The notes beneath the pieces were generated by a model. The model was not told where the DNA came from, ran no database searches, and worked only from the letters and a program-made list of their open reading frames with translations. A stretch of DNA of 64,000 nucleotides from Tolypeutes matacus (taxonomy: Eukaryota > Chordata > Mammalia > Cingulata > Chlamyphoridae), in NCBI GenBank assembly GCA_026826555.1, contig JAKSZT010053836.1, forward strand, positions 7,989,356 through 8,053,355, written 5' to 3'. Each line of letters opens with the position of its first letter. The stretch's first letter is position 1. Both the position numbers and the translations under genes were made by a program. Below are positions 34,881 through 46,350 of this stretch, one piece after another.

Positions 34881-36049
34881 ACAGCCCTCACTCCTCTGTC
34901 TGAAGTGATTAATCCTGTTTCACCAGATGAAACTGCAAAGGAATGTCCTGAGGTAGTTAGCTTTCAAGATACTTCTAATCCTTCTTGTGACCCAACCCCA
35001 CCATCTTTCTTTTCTTCCAGACCAATAACTAGATTGTAGTTTCAACACATCCCAAAAGGTGAAGTACAATTTGTGACCCCTAAGAAGGTGTGCCATATTC
35101 CAAAAGAACTACATGATTTTTCTAATTTATACAGACAGAAATGAGGGGAATAGATGTTAATGGTGTGGATTAATGGTGGAAGGTATAAAGTTGGATCAGG
35201 CTGCATTTATTGATATGGGCCCACTAAGCATAGATTCTGGATTCAGTTTTGTAGCTTGAGGGGAGCTCTAACAGTTTGTTTGGGTAGTTGGCTGCAATAT
35301 AGACCAAAAAGTGGCTGACATTACCTCAGGTCAAGATGCCAGAACTGCCTTGGTATAATGTAGATGAGGGGATCCAAAGGCTTAGAAAGCTTGCAATGTT
35401 AGAATGGATTTATCATGTAAGATCTGCCCATCTACCCTGGTAATGTACAGAGGACATCTTTCACCAGGACTGTGAGGAGTAAATGTATAAGACTAACTCC
35501 ATCATCCCTGAAAAGCTCTGTGGTCACTCGTCTCTGTAGATCAGATATTACTGTGAGAACTGCTGTCACTGAACTTGGATCCTTAAACACACTGGGGATG
35601 ATCTGATCCTGGGTTAGCAGAAGCCAAAGTTGCAGCACTTAATCGACAAAGACAAGGTAGGAATAGCTACCATAATGGACAGCAGAGTCAAAGCAGCAAT
35701 CAAAATAGCCTGACTTGCAGATCATGGGATACCTAGAAATAAAACAGTTGGGTAGTCTACTAAATTCTTCTTAATCTGTATAAGCAGTTGAGTTCTAGGT
35801 CCAGTGAACAAAAGGCTAACTTGAATTACAAAAACAGAGAGTCATGGCTCCTTAGTCAGTTCCCAGACTTGAGACAGTTTATAGACACAGAGCCCCTTGA
35901 ACGAGGGGGAAGGCCATGTCCCCTTGGGGAAGGATCCTTTTACACTGCCAGAAATTTATACTGCTAATCATCCTCTTAGCCTTCACCAAAGAGAATTACA
36001 TCCTTTTACCAGGATAACCATGCATTGGGGAAAAGGAAATGAACAGATA

Positions 36050-36600
36050 TTTGGGGGGATTATTAGACACTAACTCAGAAGTAACATTAATTCCAGGAGA
36101 CCCAAACATCACTGTAGTCCATCAGTCAGAGTAAGGGCTTATGGAGGTAAGGTGATCAATGGAATGGCTCCCCAGACCTATTCTGTGGTTATTTCCCCAG
36201 TTCTGGAATGCATAATTGGAATAGACATTCTCAGCAACTGGCAGAATCCCTGCATTGTTTCCCTGAATTGTGGAATGAGGGCCCTGTGACACTCTCCAGC
36301 CCTGTGTCATAATTCTCTCCCTCCCACAAGACATCACACTGGTCCATTTTATTGATGATATCATGTTGATTGGACCTAGTGAGCAAGAAATAGCAACTAT
36401 TTTAGATTTATTGGTAAGGCATTTGCATTCCAGAGGATGGGGAATTAATCCAACAAAAATACAGAGGACTTCCACCTCAGTAAAATTTATATGTGTCTTG
36501 TGGTGTGAGGTTTGTCAAGATAGCCCTCCTAAAGTGAAGACTAAGCTGTTGCATCTGGCCCCTCTACTACCACAAAAGAGACATAATGCCTAGTTAGCTT
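36050..36600 (+). pseudogene. ERV-L protease and RT remnants
   Basis: Near 36057-36100 the frame reads LLDTNSEVTLIP, which resembles a retroviral aspartic protease active site with the usual Gly or Ser after D-T replaced by Asn. Only about 250 bp later, at 36345-36420, comes the RT catalytic box as F-I-D-D followed by IMLIGPSEQE, and then GWGINPTK. The long region that should separate protease from this box is missing, so most of the RT domain has been deleted. Stops interrupt the rest. Confidence 0.75.
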
Positions 36601-36682
36601 CTTTGGGTTTTGGAGACAACATATTTATCATTTGGGTGTGCTAGTTGGCCCATTTACTTGTTGACACAAAAAGCTGCTAGCT

Positions 36683-37500
36683 TTGAGTGGGGACTGGAAT
36701 AAGAGGAGGCTCTGTAGCACGTCCAGGTTGCTGTGCAAGGAAGCTTCCCTGCCACTTGGGCCATATGATCCAGCAGATCCAATGATGCTAGAAGTGTCAG
36801 TGGTAAATAGCAATGCTGCCTGGAGCCTTTGGCAGGCCCCTATAGGAGAATCACAAGGTAGACCCTTAGGATCTTGGAGCAAAACCTTGCCATCCTCTGC
36901 AGATACCTACTCTCCTTTTGAGAAGCAACTTTTGACCTGCTACTGGGCCTTAGTAGACACTGAATGCTTAACTATGGGCCACCAAGCTACCATGAGACCT
37001 GAGTTGCCTATCATGAGCTGGTGTTGTCTGACCTGCCAAGCCATAAAGTTAGGTGTGCACAGCAGCACACCATCATTAAATGGAAATGGTATATATGAGA
37101 TCGGTCTTGAGCAGGTCCTGAAGTCAAAAGTAAGTTACATGAGGAAGTGGCCCAAATGTCCATGGCCCCCATTCCTGCCTTCTCTTTCCAAGCCCACAGC
37201 TATGGCCTCTTGGGGATTTCCTTATACTCAGTTGACTGAGGAAGAGAAAACTTGGGCCTGTTTTACAGATGGTTCTGCAGGATATATAGATACAACCTGA
37301 GAGTGGATGGCTGCAGCACCACAGCCCCTTTCTGGGACATTCCAGTGGTGACAAGAAATCCTCCCAGTGAGTGGAACTCTGAGCAGTGAACCTGGTTGCT
37401 CATTTTTTTTGGAGGAAGAAATGGCCAGAGGTATGTTTGTATATTGATTCATGGGCTGTCACCAATGATTTGGCTGGATGGTCAGGGCCTTGGAAGAAAC
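36683..37500 (+). pseudogene. ERV-L RNase H-region fragment
   Basis: A long open stretch (205 codons from 36683) holds the RT-RNase H connection, with SWSKTLPSSADTYSPFEKQL and ACFTDGSAGY, whose Asp is the first RNase H catalytic residue. A stop follows at 37298. Further on, YIDSWAVTNDLAGWS (about 37440-37485) contains the later catalytic Asp in another frame. The protein is broken into at least three frames. Confidence 0.8.
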
Positions 37501-37689
37501 ATGATTGGAAAATAGGTGACTAAAAGGTCTAGAGAAGAGGTATGTGGGTAGACCTTTCTGAATGGGCAAAAAACATGAAAATATTTGTGTTCTATATGAA
37601 TGGTCACCAGAGGGTGACTTCAGCAGAGGAAGATTTTCATAATCAAGTAAATAAGATGACCCATTCTGTGGATACCAGTTCACCTCTTT

Positions 37690-38227
37690 CCCCATCACTA
37701 CTGTCATTGCCCAATGGACTCATGAACAAAGTGGCCATGGTAGTAGGGATGGAGATTATGTAAGGGTTCAGCAACATGGACTTCTACTCACCAAGGCTGA
37801 GTGCCCAATATGCCAGCAGCAGAAACCAGTGCTCAGTCCCTAATAGGGCACATTTCCCGAGGTCATCAGCCTGCTACCTGGTCATATGGATCACTTCCAT
37901 CATGGAAGGGGCAGCTGTTTTGTTCTAACTGGAATAGACACATACCCCGGATATGGGTTTGCCTTCCCTGCACACAATGCTTCTGCCAAAATTACCATCT
38001 GTGGACTTACAGAATGCCTTATCCACCATCATGGTATTCCAAACAGCATTGCTTCTGATCAAGGAACCCACTTCACAGCAAATGATGTGAGGGAATGGGC
38101 ACGTGCTCATGGAATTCACTGGTCTTACCATGTTCCCCATTATCCTGAAGCAGCCGGGTTGATAGAATGGTGGAATGGCCTTTTGAAGACTCAATTACAG
38201 CACCAACCAGGTGACAATACCTTGTAG
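37690..38227 (+). pseudogene. ERV-L integrase remnant with HHCC and DDE motifs
   Basis: The N-terminal zinc-binding His-His-Cys-Cys pattern is readable at about 37715-37820, ending in AECPICQQQ. The catalytic core is in the frame 37886-38227: GIDTY gives the first Asp, ASDQGTHF the second, and AAGLIEWWNG the Glu, so the D,D-E triad survives. The two parts are in different frames, and the frame ends at a TAG at 38225. The catalytic residues are kept but the gene is not intact. Confidence 0.85.
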
Positions 38228-38479
38228 GGCTGGGGCAGTGTTTTCCAGGAGGCTGTGTATGCTCTAAATCAGTGTTCACTCTGGTGCTATTTCTCACATA
38301 GCCAGGTTTCACGGGTCCAGGGATCAAGGGGTGGAAATGGGAACTTCACCCCTAACTATTATTCCTAGTGATCCACTAGAAAAAATTTAACTTCCTGTCC
38401 TTGCAACCTTAAGCTCTGCTGGTCTGTAGGTCTTAGTTCCAAAAGGAGGAGTGCTTCTACCAAGAGTCACAACAATGAT

Positions 38480-38860
38480 TCCATTGAACTAGAAGTTTAA
38501 GACTACCACTTGGCCACTTTGGGCTCCTCATGCCTCTGAATCAACAGGCAAAGAAGGAAAATACTGTACTGGCTGGGGTGATTGATCCTGACTATCACGG
38601 AGCAATAGGGCTGCAACTACCGAACAGAGGTAAAGAAGAGTTTGCCTAGAATACAGGAGATCCCCTAGGGTGTCTCTTAGTACTACCATGTCCTGTAATT
38701 AAAGTAAATGGAAAACTGCAACAACTCAATCCAGGCAGGACTACCAAATGGCCCAGAAACTTCAGGAATGAAGGTTTGGGTCACCTCACCAGGCAAAGAA
38801 CCACAGCTAGCTGACATGCTTGCTGAGGGTAAAGGGAATATGGAATGGGTTTTAGAAGTG
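38480..38860 (+). pseudogene. ERV-L dUTPase remnant
   Basis: Downstream of integrase the text reads VIDPDYHGAIGLQL (about 38578-38620), which resembles the conserved dUTPase motif around the active-site Asp and Tyr. It is followed by NTGDPLGCLLVLPCPV after a stop codon. The position after integrase is diagnostic for ERV-L. The frame contains stops and is dead. Confidence 0.7.
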
Positions 38861-39166
38861 CTATGACCATGTGACTTGTTACAGAAATGACTATAATGGT
38901 TATCAGTATTTCTTCTTGGTTTTGTTATGAGTGTGTTTGTATATTTACATAGAGCAAATACTTTTGTTTTCTTCCCTATCTTATCCCATTATCATATGAC
39001 TTTTAAGTTATATTAGTTTCATGTCACAGTATTTAAGTTATAGGATGTGAAGCTTAAGATTGCGTTCTATCCAAGGACTTGCACCCCCTTCTGGGGAGAG
39101 TTAGTGTTTTTCTGGTTGTAGGCAGGACAATTGAGTTATTGTTAGGTGAAAATATAACTATAATTG

Positions 39167-39372
39167 GTTTTTATTTTTTTATTTTTTAATTTGAAGTATC
39201 AGGACCAGGGATTGAATCTGGGACCTTGTAAAAACTGACGCTCAACCACTGAGCCATGTCGGCTCCCCTGAGTTGTTTTTTTTTTCTCATTTATTTTGCT
39301 TGTTGTTTGTTTTTTGATTTTTTTAAAAGGAGGCATTAGAACTGAACCTGCTTGAGCCATGTCTGCTCCCCT
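39167..39372 (-). mobile_element. DAS-type SINE, two units, inside the ERV-L
   Basis: Antisense copy with the T-rich tail at the left (39168-39190), one tRNA-like unit ending GAGCCATGTCGGCTCCCC, a T-rich spacer, and a second degraded unit ending GAGCCATGTCTGCTCCCC. It lies between the dUTPase remnant and the 3' LTR, so it came in after the provirus. Borders are accurate to a few bases. Confidence 0.85.
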
Positions 39373-39428
39373 GTTTTATTTAGAGATTAAGTATGGTTTA
39401 AGGAGATGTGTATGGCTACTGGGTTGAC

Positions 39429-39439
39429 AAGGGGTGGAC
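39429..39439 (+). promoter_or_regulatory. ERV-L polypurine tract
   Basis: AAGGGGTGGAC lies immediately before the TG of the 3' LTR, where plus-strand DNA synthesis starts in retroviruses. Confidence 0.7.
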
Positions 39440-39887
39440 TGTGATGGTTAAGTTCATGTGTCAACTTGGCTAGGTTTTGGTATCCAGTTGTTTGGTCAAG
39501 TAAGCTCTGGCCTGATTATTACTATGAAGACATTTCATGGAATTATCATCAGTAAGTTCATTGCATCTATGGCTGATTACATTTACATTCAACTGAGGAG
39601 ATTGTCTTCAACAATATGAGATGTCTTATCCAATCAGTTGAAGGCTTTAAAAGGAGAAATGATAATTTTAGCAGTCAGAAGAGAGAATTTCCAAATCTTC
39701 TTCATCCAGCTATCTTTTCCTTGGAAATTGATTGAAAACCTTCATTGGAATTTCCAGTTTGTGGCTTGCCCTATGGAATTTGGACTTACCCATCCACACA
39801 GTCCCAAGAGACATTTCTTATAAAAATCTCATGATATTTAAGTATCTCCTGTTGGTTCTGTTTTCTTAGAGAAACCTGACTAATACA
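39440..39887 (+). repeat. 3' LTR of the ERV-L provirus
   Basis: 448 bp from TGTGATGGTTAAG to GACTAATACA, followed by the duplicated GATGT. Confidence 0.93.
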
Positions 39888-41565
39888 GATGTTAAGTGTC
39901 TTTTCATAGGATTATTGGCCACTCATGTATTTTCTTTGGAGAAATGTCTAATCAGATCATTTGCTAATTATTTAATTTGATTATTTGTCTGTTTATTATT
40001 GAGTTGTAAGAGTTCTAGACACAGATCTCTTTTCAGATATATAATTTGCAAATACCTTTGAAACACAGAAGTTTTAACATTGAATGAAGTCCAATTTATC
40101 TATTTTTCCTTTGTTGCTTTTGCTTTTGGTGTAATATCTAAGAATCCAGTGTGAAATCCAAACACCCATATATTTTCTTTTAAGAATTTTATAGTTTTGG
40201 CTCTTACATTTACATCTTTGATCAATTTTGAGTCAATTTCTTATATTGTAGTAAGGGTTCAACATCATTCTTTTACATTTGGCTATTCAGTAGTTCAAGA
40301 ACCATTTGTTGAAAAGACTTTTTTCCTCATTGGATAATTTTGGCATTCTTGTTGAAAATCATTTGACCATAGATACATGAGTTTATGTCTGGACTTTCAA
40401 TTCTATTCCATTGCTCTCTATATTTATCCTTAGCCAAAACCACAGTGTCTTTGTTACTTTTGCTTTGTAGTAAGTTGTGAAATTGGGAAGTGTTAGTCCT
40501 CTAACTGTTCTTTTTCAAGATTTTTTTGCATATTCTAGGTCTCTTGCAATTACATATAAATTTTAGAATCAACTTGTCAATTTCTATGAAGAATCCAGCT
40601 GTGATTCTGATGGGCATTTCATTGAACCTGTAGATCAATTTGGGGAGTAGTGCCATCTTAAACATATTGCCTTCCAATCCATGCACATGGGATGTCTTTC
40701 CATGTATTTAAACCTTTAATTTCTTTCCACAATGCTTTGTATTTATCAGAGTATAAGTTTTGCAATTTTTGGGTTCATTTTAATCCTCTTTTATTCTTTT
40801 TGATGCCATTGTAAATGGAATTATTTTCTTAAATTCATTTTTGTATTGTCCTTTGCAAGTTTATAGAAATATAATTGGTTTTTATATAATGATCTTGTAT
40901 CCTGCAGTCTTGCTGGTCTCACTTATTAGCACTAATAAGTTTTTTTTTTTTTTTGAGGTACCTGGGGCCAGGGGTTTGAACTGGGACCTCATATGTGGGT
41001 AGCTGGCACTCAACCAATAAGCCACATTGGCTTACCTGAGTTTTTGGTTTTATCATTTATTTTCCTTATTGTTTGTTTTTGTTTTATTTCAGGAGGCACT
41101 GGGAACTGCAGCCAGGACCTCCCGTGTGGGAGGCGGGTGCTCAAGTGCTTGAGCCACATCTGCTCCTCTAATAAGTTTTTAAATTTAGTTTTATTATTTT
41201 TCTGTTTTCTTTCTTTGTTTCTTTTTATTCTTTTATTCTTTGTATTTTTTTGATAAGTCTTTTTTTGTGTGTGGATTTTTTATGATTTTCTATATACATG
41301 AGTAGGTCATCTGTGAATAGAGATATTTTCCTTTTTCCTTTCCAATCTGAATACTTTTTATTTTCATTTTCTTGCCTAATTGCTCTAGCTAGAACCTCTA
41401 GTATGATGTTAAATAGAGTAGCAAGAATGAACAGCCTTACCTTATTCCTGATCATAGGGGTAAAGCATCTAATCACGATTATGTAGGATATTAGCTGTGG
41501 GTTTTTCTTAGATGCCCTTTATCAGGTTGAGGAAGTTCCCTTCTATTTCTAGTTTGTTTAACTAA
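39888..41565 (-). mobile_element. L1 ORF2 C-terminal and 3' part, antisense (right half)
   Basis: This takes up the L1 text exactly where the left half broke off at 33732, beginning with GATGTTAAGTGTCTTTTCATAG. It continues as TTGGAGAAATGTCTAATC, GAAGTCCAATTTATC and LPKLIYRFNEMPIRI (minus strand, 40501-40686), to the RT region near 41476 ([18 protein letters not shown], minus strand). A two-unit SINE sits inside it. The right border near 41565 is approximate. Confidence 0.9.
40945..41167 (-). mobile_element. DAS-type SINE, two units, inside L1
   Basis: Antisense two-unit SINE with perfect 13-bp target duplications CTAATAAGTTTTT at 40932-40944 and 41168-41180. The first unit reads GGGACCTCATATGTGGG and the second AGGACCTCCCGTGTGGGAGG, the antisense B-box regions. 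The copy is well preserved and younger than its L1 host. Confidence 0.93.
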
Positions 41566-42301
41566 ATAGTGATGATTTTTGTAATTTATGTATCATTCCT
41601 TTCAATCATATGTGATTGAAATTATTTGCATAATTTATGAATGCTATAAAGATTTACCAAAGGTGAACTGAAGGTATGTAAAATCTGCCCATAACCATGA
41701 GAAATGGTAATAAAAATGTATTTCACATGATGCACAAATGTAGTCTACCTTTGTGTTGAACAGTGCTTGATGAAAGCAGTGAATAAGTAAGAAATTGAAC
41801 AGTACAAAAATTGAAATGTAACAACTATGGACTCATTATTCAAATATTGAAATGACTCCTATGAGTAATTCTAATCAGCAACGCTGTTACTTTTCTGTTG
41901 TTTGGGAGTAGTAAATTATTTTTTCTTATAGAACTGCCCTACCCTTAAAATTTAAGCTCTTGAATAGCTTATTTCATTTCCTATTCTCACAGTACTAGTT
42001 CAGTGTTCTTTTCCTATAGAATAATTAAAATTGTGGTTAATTTATCATGAAATATTACTTTTTTAAATAAAATATCTTAAAGAAACTTCTTAAAACATGG
42101 ATTTTCTCCTTTTCATATATAAAATCATTAGTTATTATTACTCAAGTGTTCTTATTAGTCTTTTAACAAGTAAGAACTATGTCTTGTGCATGTTGTGAGC
42201 AATTACTAAAATTTAATGTTTAAATTTCACCTTTGTTCTTCATTAACATATATTGTTAAAAATGACTATTTTGTCTATTAATATATGTATTTTATTTACA
42301 G

Positions 42302-42557
42302 GAACACATCTTTATGTATGGAGGCAAAATTGAAACAAATGATGGCAATGTCACAGATGAATTATGGGTTTTCAACATACATAGTCAGTCATGGAGTACA
42401 AAAACACCTACGGTTCTTGGACATGGTCAACAATATGCTGTAGAGGGACATTCAGCACATATCCTGGAGTTGGATAGTAGAGATGCTGTCATGATCATAA
42501 TATTTGGATATTCTGCAATATATGGTTATACAAGCAGCATACAGGAGTACCATATCT
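42302..42557 (+). CDS. ATRNL1: ATRNL1 internal exon: kelch repeats
   Basis: This 256-nt exon has 85 codons plus one base of a Ser codon left for the next exon. It reads EHIFMYGGKIETNDGNVTDE, LWVFNIHSQSWSTKTPTVLG, HGQQYAVEGHSAHILELDSR, then DAVMIIIFGYSAIYGYTSSI and QEYHI. The GG and the Tyr/Trp spacing of YGG...ELWVFNIHSQSW, then GHSAHI...IFGY, form kelch blades of the beta-propeller. NVT is a sequon. The frame runs straight on past the donor GTGAGT into the intron for a few codons before a stop. The residues fit ATRNL1, which differs from ATRN in this segment. Confidence 0.95.
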
Positions 42558-44882
42558 GTGAGTTACTTTACAAATGTATTTAGTTATAAACTCTTTTCTT
42601 CATTGAGAATATTTTTATCAAATGAATTTAATCAAAACGGCAAGTTGAGATCAGAATTATAAGTTGGGAATTAATAAATTTTAACATAAGGTCTTAAATT
42701 ATATGTTGGATTTTGTTCTTTAATATTTTGGTTTATCTTCTTAATCCAAATAGAGGAAATGTTACATACTAGTTATATTTTCCAAGAATTGAAAATAATT
42801 TTATATACAAGACATGCCAGTAGATGGTGCTATTTCTTTGGATTTTAGGAGCCAAGAGCTGAAACCAACCCATTCATTTTTTGCATTCCATGATTTAAGA
42901 ATTTTTCATTTTTCAGAGTTCTGTTTTTAATCTTGTTGCTGTATATTTTTGCATGTATTTACTCTTTTAAAGTAAGCCTCCCGAGGATAGTCTGTTGGCT
43001 TCTGTAAGAGATTATTATCTGGTATGCGAATGTGACTCAGGCAATCTACATATGACTTTCTGTACTATAGTCTTAAATACTCTTATTTGTTTTTCTAGTA
43101 CTTTATATATTTTTTTAGTTCCTTCTGATGTTGTCTATAAATATATACCCTCTAGTGGCTATTTAGATTCAAGAACATACTCTGCTTCTGGCTCTGGTTC
43201 ACGTTCTTGGCTCTCTTGTATATAGACAACTATGTACTACTACTTAGGGTCCTTGTACAGTCTTAATGAGAAAATTCATTTGGTGACCACCATTAGCAGC
43301 AACAAGTTAGTGCTTGTGCGCTCAGAGGAAGACTTATTTCTAAATATTACACACTTTCCCCTGCAGTCCTTTCAATTGATGGCTGTTTTTGCTTCCATAT
43401 CCCCAGTATAGCTGGGCCGAAGGTGGGATATATATCCTATTTGCTCCTTGATTGCCTTTTCCACTCTATTCTTAATCCTTCCTCCTTTAAGTCAGCTGGT
43501 TTTAGATATTGTCATCAGATTATACCACCCATTACATCATTTCATCTATTGCTCCTTGGATCACTGTATTTTATTCCTTGAAGAATTTAGCTTCTGACCC
43601 ACTGTCATTCGGTCTAGCATACATCAGTCAAATATTTTGATGATTTCAGTATTCACATAAATGCTTCTTCTAATACTCTGTTACTTGATCTTTCTTCCAA
43701 CGATCTTGTTTTCTATATTCCTTGAGCCACTCATTCCCATTACATAGTCTTGATTTGTCACTCTAGTACCTGTGATGAGTCCCATTTCTGTTTCAAATAT
43801 CTTACTCTTCAGCTACTACCAATATTTCCAGTTCACTCTCTCTAGTATCCACATTCTAACAATTCTTTGGTCTTTCCAGAGATTTCAGTTCACTGACACA
43901 CCCACTGAGGTTTTTACTATCTCTCTCTCTTGTCCATACTTCTGACCTTACCCAGTTTAAAGTTCATAAGCACTAATCTCAAGTTGTCTCTTAATGATAT
44001 CTGGAACTCCTGCCAGACTAGCCCAGCTACTCTCCCAACTCTCTTTGGTGATTATTTCATACATTTTCTTCTCTTCTCAAACTTCCAACACTTTCTTTTC
44101 CATCATCACTTTCAGCTGATGACTTCACTTCATATTTTACTTAGAAGATAGAAGTAATAAAAAAAGAATTTCTGCTGATGGGAACATGTTGGAGTATAAT
44201 GGTTAATAAACAGTGCTGCACTGAATACATTATTGTCATAACAAATTCATGGACTGCATTGAAACAAACAGGGATAAGTCATTCTAATTTTTCAGATGGG
44301 TCCAAGAGTTGTTTAAGCAAAAGTTTTAAATTTTCCATGTAGAAGGGCTGTTTTGTTTTCTGATTTTCAAAAATAATTTCTGGGTTTATTTCCATATAAA
44401 CAAGAAATGTTGAAGTATTATTTCTACTTTTTATAATATACTGTTTTTTTTTTCTTTGTGACCCAATTTTATAAATTACGTGACACTTGAAAAAAAGGTA
44501 AATCCTAGAATACCAAGGTATGAAGTTTGATAAATAGATGTATATATTGACACATGAAATTAGCACACACTAGATAATATTTTTTTAAATTGTTGAGACT
44601 GTAGTTAATTCTATAACTATTGTCATCCCTGTTTCATGAGTCAGAAGTTTTAGAGTATCTGTTGAGCTAGAATACCTCCAAACATTGGGTTGACTTTGTA
44701 GCTTATAAAAGCTCCTTTATGGTTCCGTTTCATTTCAGACATATGCAATAATGTATCAGCAGTGCATCAGGTATGTACTTTATGCTTGTGGAGCTTATTT
44801 CTTGCAGGAGGATACAGATCGTAAACAGCAAACATAAGAAATAGGTATACTGTATGATGTGTTAGAAGATAATTTGTTTTAT
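42558..44882 (+). other. ATRNL1: Start of the next ATRNL1 intron, nothing assigned
   Basis: This intron is at least 21.4 kb long and has no end in the window. In this part, 43350-44150 is pyrimidine-rich and wordy like an old antisense LINE (CR1/L2-style), but no motif confirms it. No exon matching the continuation of the kelch domain is present. Confidence 0.5.
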
Positions 44883-44897
44883 AAAACTCTAGTGAGG

Positions 44898-45244
44898 GAA
44901 GCGGATGTGGCTCAACCCCTTGGGCATCCGCCTACCACATGGGAGATCCTAGGTTCGGGTCCCGGTGCCTCCTAAAAGAGGATGAGCAGATGCTACCTCC
45001 CACTGCAATGAGCTTGGACTCCACCCCTGACACAGATGCCACAAGCCAGCAGATTCTGCAGTCCGCAGGGAGTGGATGTGGCTCAGGCTGTTGGGCACTC
45101 ACCTCTTATGTGGGAGGTCCCGGGTTCGGTTCCTGGTGCCTCCTGGAGAAGGCAAGCAAGCAATGAGCAGACAGATGAGAGAACCATCTGGGGGGGGTAT
45201 AAATAAAGAAAAATAAAGTAAATAAAATATTCTTGAAAAAAAAA
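44898..45244 (+). mobile_element. DAS-type SINE, two units, sense
   Basis: Unit one starts GAAGCGGATGTGGCTCAACC (A-box region) with the B box GGTTCGGGTCCCGG. Unit two starts GGGAGTGGATGTGGCTCAGG with GGTTCGGTTCCTGG, followed by an A-rich tail. Flanks are ACTCTAGTGAGG (44886-44897) and ACTATAGCGAGG (45248-45259), a diverged target duplication. The open frame at 44939-45166 spans both units and is accidental. Confidence 0.92.
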
Positions 45245-45259
45245 AAAACTATAGCGAGG

Positions 45260-46350
45260 TAAGGGGATTGAGAGTGTTGAAGGTAGGAAGTAGTTACAAT
45301 TAAAAAAGGAAGGCCAGTGTAAGCCTTAATGAAAAGTTGAGCATTAAGCAAAAAATTGAAGGAAGTAAAGGAATTTTCTATGTAGATATCTGGTGGGAGA
45401 GTGTTTCTGGAAGAGGCAACAGATAGTACAAAGGCCATAAGGCAAGAACATTCAGAGCATGTTTAAGGGACAGTAAGGAGTCTGGAGAAGAGTAAATACA
45501 GAGAGAACAAAAATAGATGAGGTGAGAGAAGTAATAAGGAGCCAGATCATGTAAGCCCTTTTGGGTCATTGTGTGGGCTTTGTCTCTTATTCTGAGTGAA
45601 ATGAGGAGACATTACAAGATTCTGAGTAGAGAAATGACATGATTTTTAAATGAACCATGTGGTTATTGTGTTGAAAATAGACTCTAGCAGGGAAAGATTA
45701 GAAGCAGGGAAACCAGTTAGGAAGTTGTTACAGTGATCTAGGCAAAAAACAATGGTGAGTTAGACCAGGGTGGTAGCATTGGAGATGGTGAGAAATTAGT
45801 CCATATGTTTTATATATTTTGAAGGTAGAGTCTACAGCATTTGCTAAGTGTTTAAATATAGAGTTAGAAAAAAAGATGAGTCAAGGATGATTATAAGGTT
45901 TTTGGCCTGAGCAACTGGAAAGATGAAGTTGTCATCAACTGACTTGTAAAAGATACTTAATTGGGTTTGAGGAGAAGTTGGGTTGAAGGTCAGGAGATCA
46001 GTTTGGGCAATGCTATGTGTGAGATGTGTGTTAGACATTAAAGTGAAAATGCCAAGTAGGCAGTTGGACATATGTATGAGTCTGGAGTTCTGAAGCAAGA
46101 TATGAACTGGAGTTGTAAATATGGGAATTCTTGGGATACAGATGGCATTTAAAGCTTTGAGACTGGCTGTGATCATGAAGGGAATGGGTGAAGATAAAGA
46201 AAAGGAGAAAAGAATTGATACTTAGATTTTCCAATAATAAGAGGGAAGAGAGAAGAAAATAAACGAGGAAAAGGGTGGTAAACTGGAAGTCAAGTGAAGA
46301 AGCAGGAAAGTGATCAACTGTGCCAAATGCTACTGATGGGTCAAGTAAAA
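45260..46350 (+). repeat. Ancient repeat family, third copy
   Basis: Blocks in the family order: GGCCAGTGTAAGCCTTAATG, AGCCAGATCATGTAAGCCC, GAAGGTAGAGTCTACAGCAT, AAGGTTTTTGGCCTGAGCAA, GTCTGGAGTTCTGAAGC and GGCATTTAAAGCTTTGAGAC. The minus-strand frames at 45844-46522 run against it and have no domain. Confidence 0.6.

Larger units (their letters stand above)
33733..39887 (+). mobile_element. Complete but defective ERV-L-type endogenous retrovirus
   Basis: A 6155-bp provirus with two LTRs (33733-34173 and 39440-39887). A leucine-tRNA-type primer site lies 4 bp after the 5' LTR, and a purine tract lies just before the 3' LTR. It is flanked by the 5-bp duplication GATGT (33728-33732, 39888-39892). 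In between, in order, are a gag-like frame, a protease remnant, RT box, RNase H, integrase with zinc motif and DDE, and a dUTPase remnant. No envelope gene is seen. This gene order, with dUTPase after integrase and no env, is that of ERV-L (class III). Many stops and frameshifts, plus loss of most of the RT domain, make it unable to move. The two LTRs differ at many positions by eye, so the insertion is old. It has also received a SINE. Confidence 0.93.
32278..42301 (+). other. ATRNL1: ATRNL1 intron filled by nested L1 and ERV-L
   Basis: A 10.0-kb phase-0 intron. It contains an antisense MLT1-like LTR, an antisense L1 split by a provirus and two SINEs. After removal of these, the unoccupied parts are 32278-32339, about 32700-33009 and about 41566-42301, where I see nothing nameable. 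The acceptor is TTATTTACAG at 42292-42301. Confidence 0.8.

Noticed and set aside
44740..44771. Possible small exon: TTTCAG acceptor, 32 nt, then GTATGT donor
   Set aside because: The sequence does not continue the ATRNL1 kelch protein, the length would shift the frame, and chance pairs of splice sites are common in introns.
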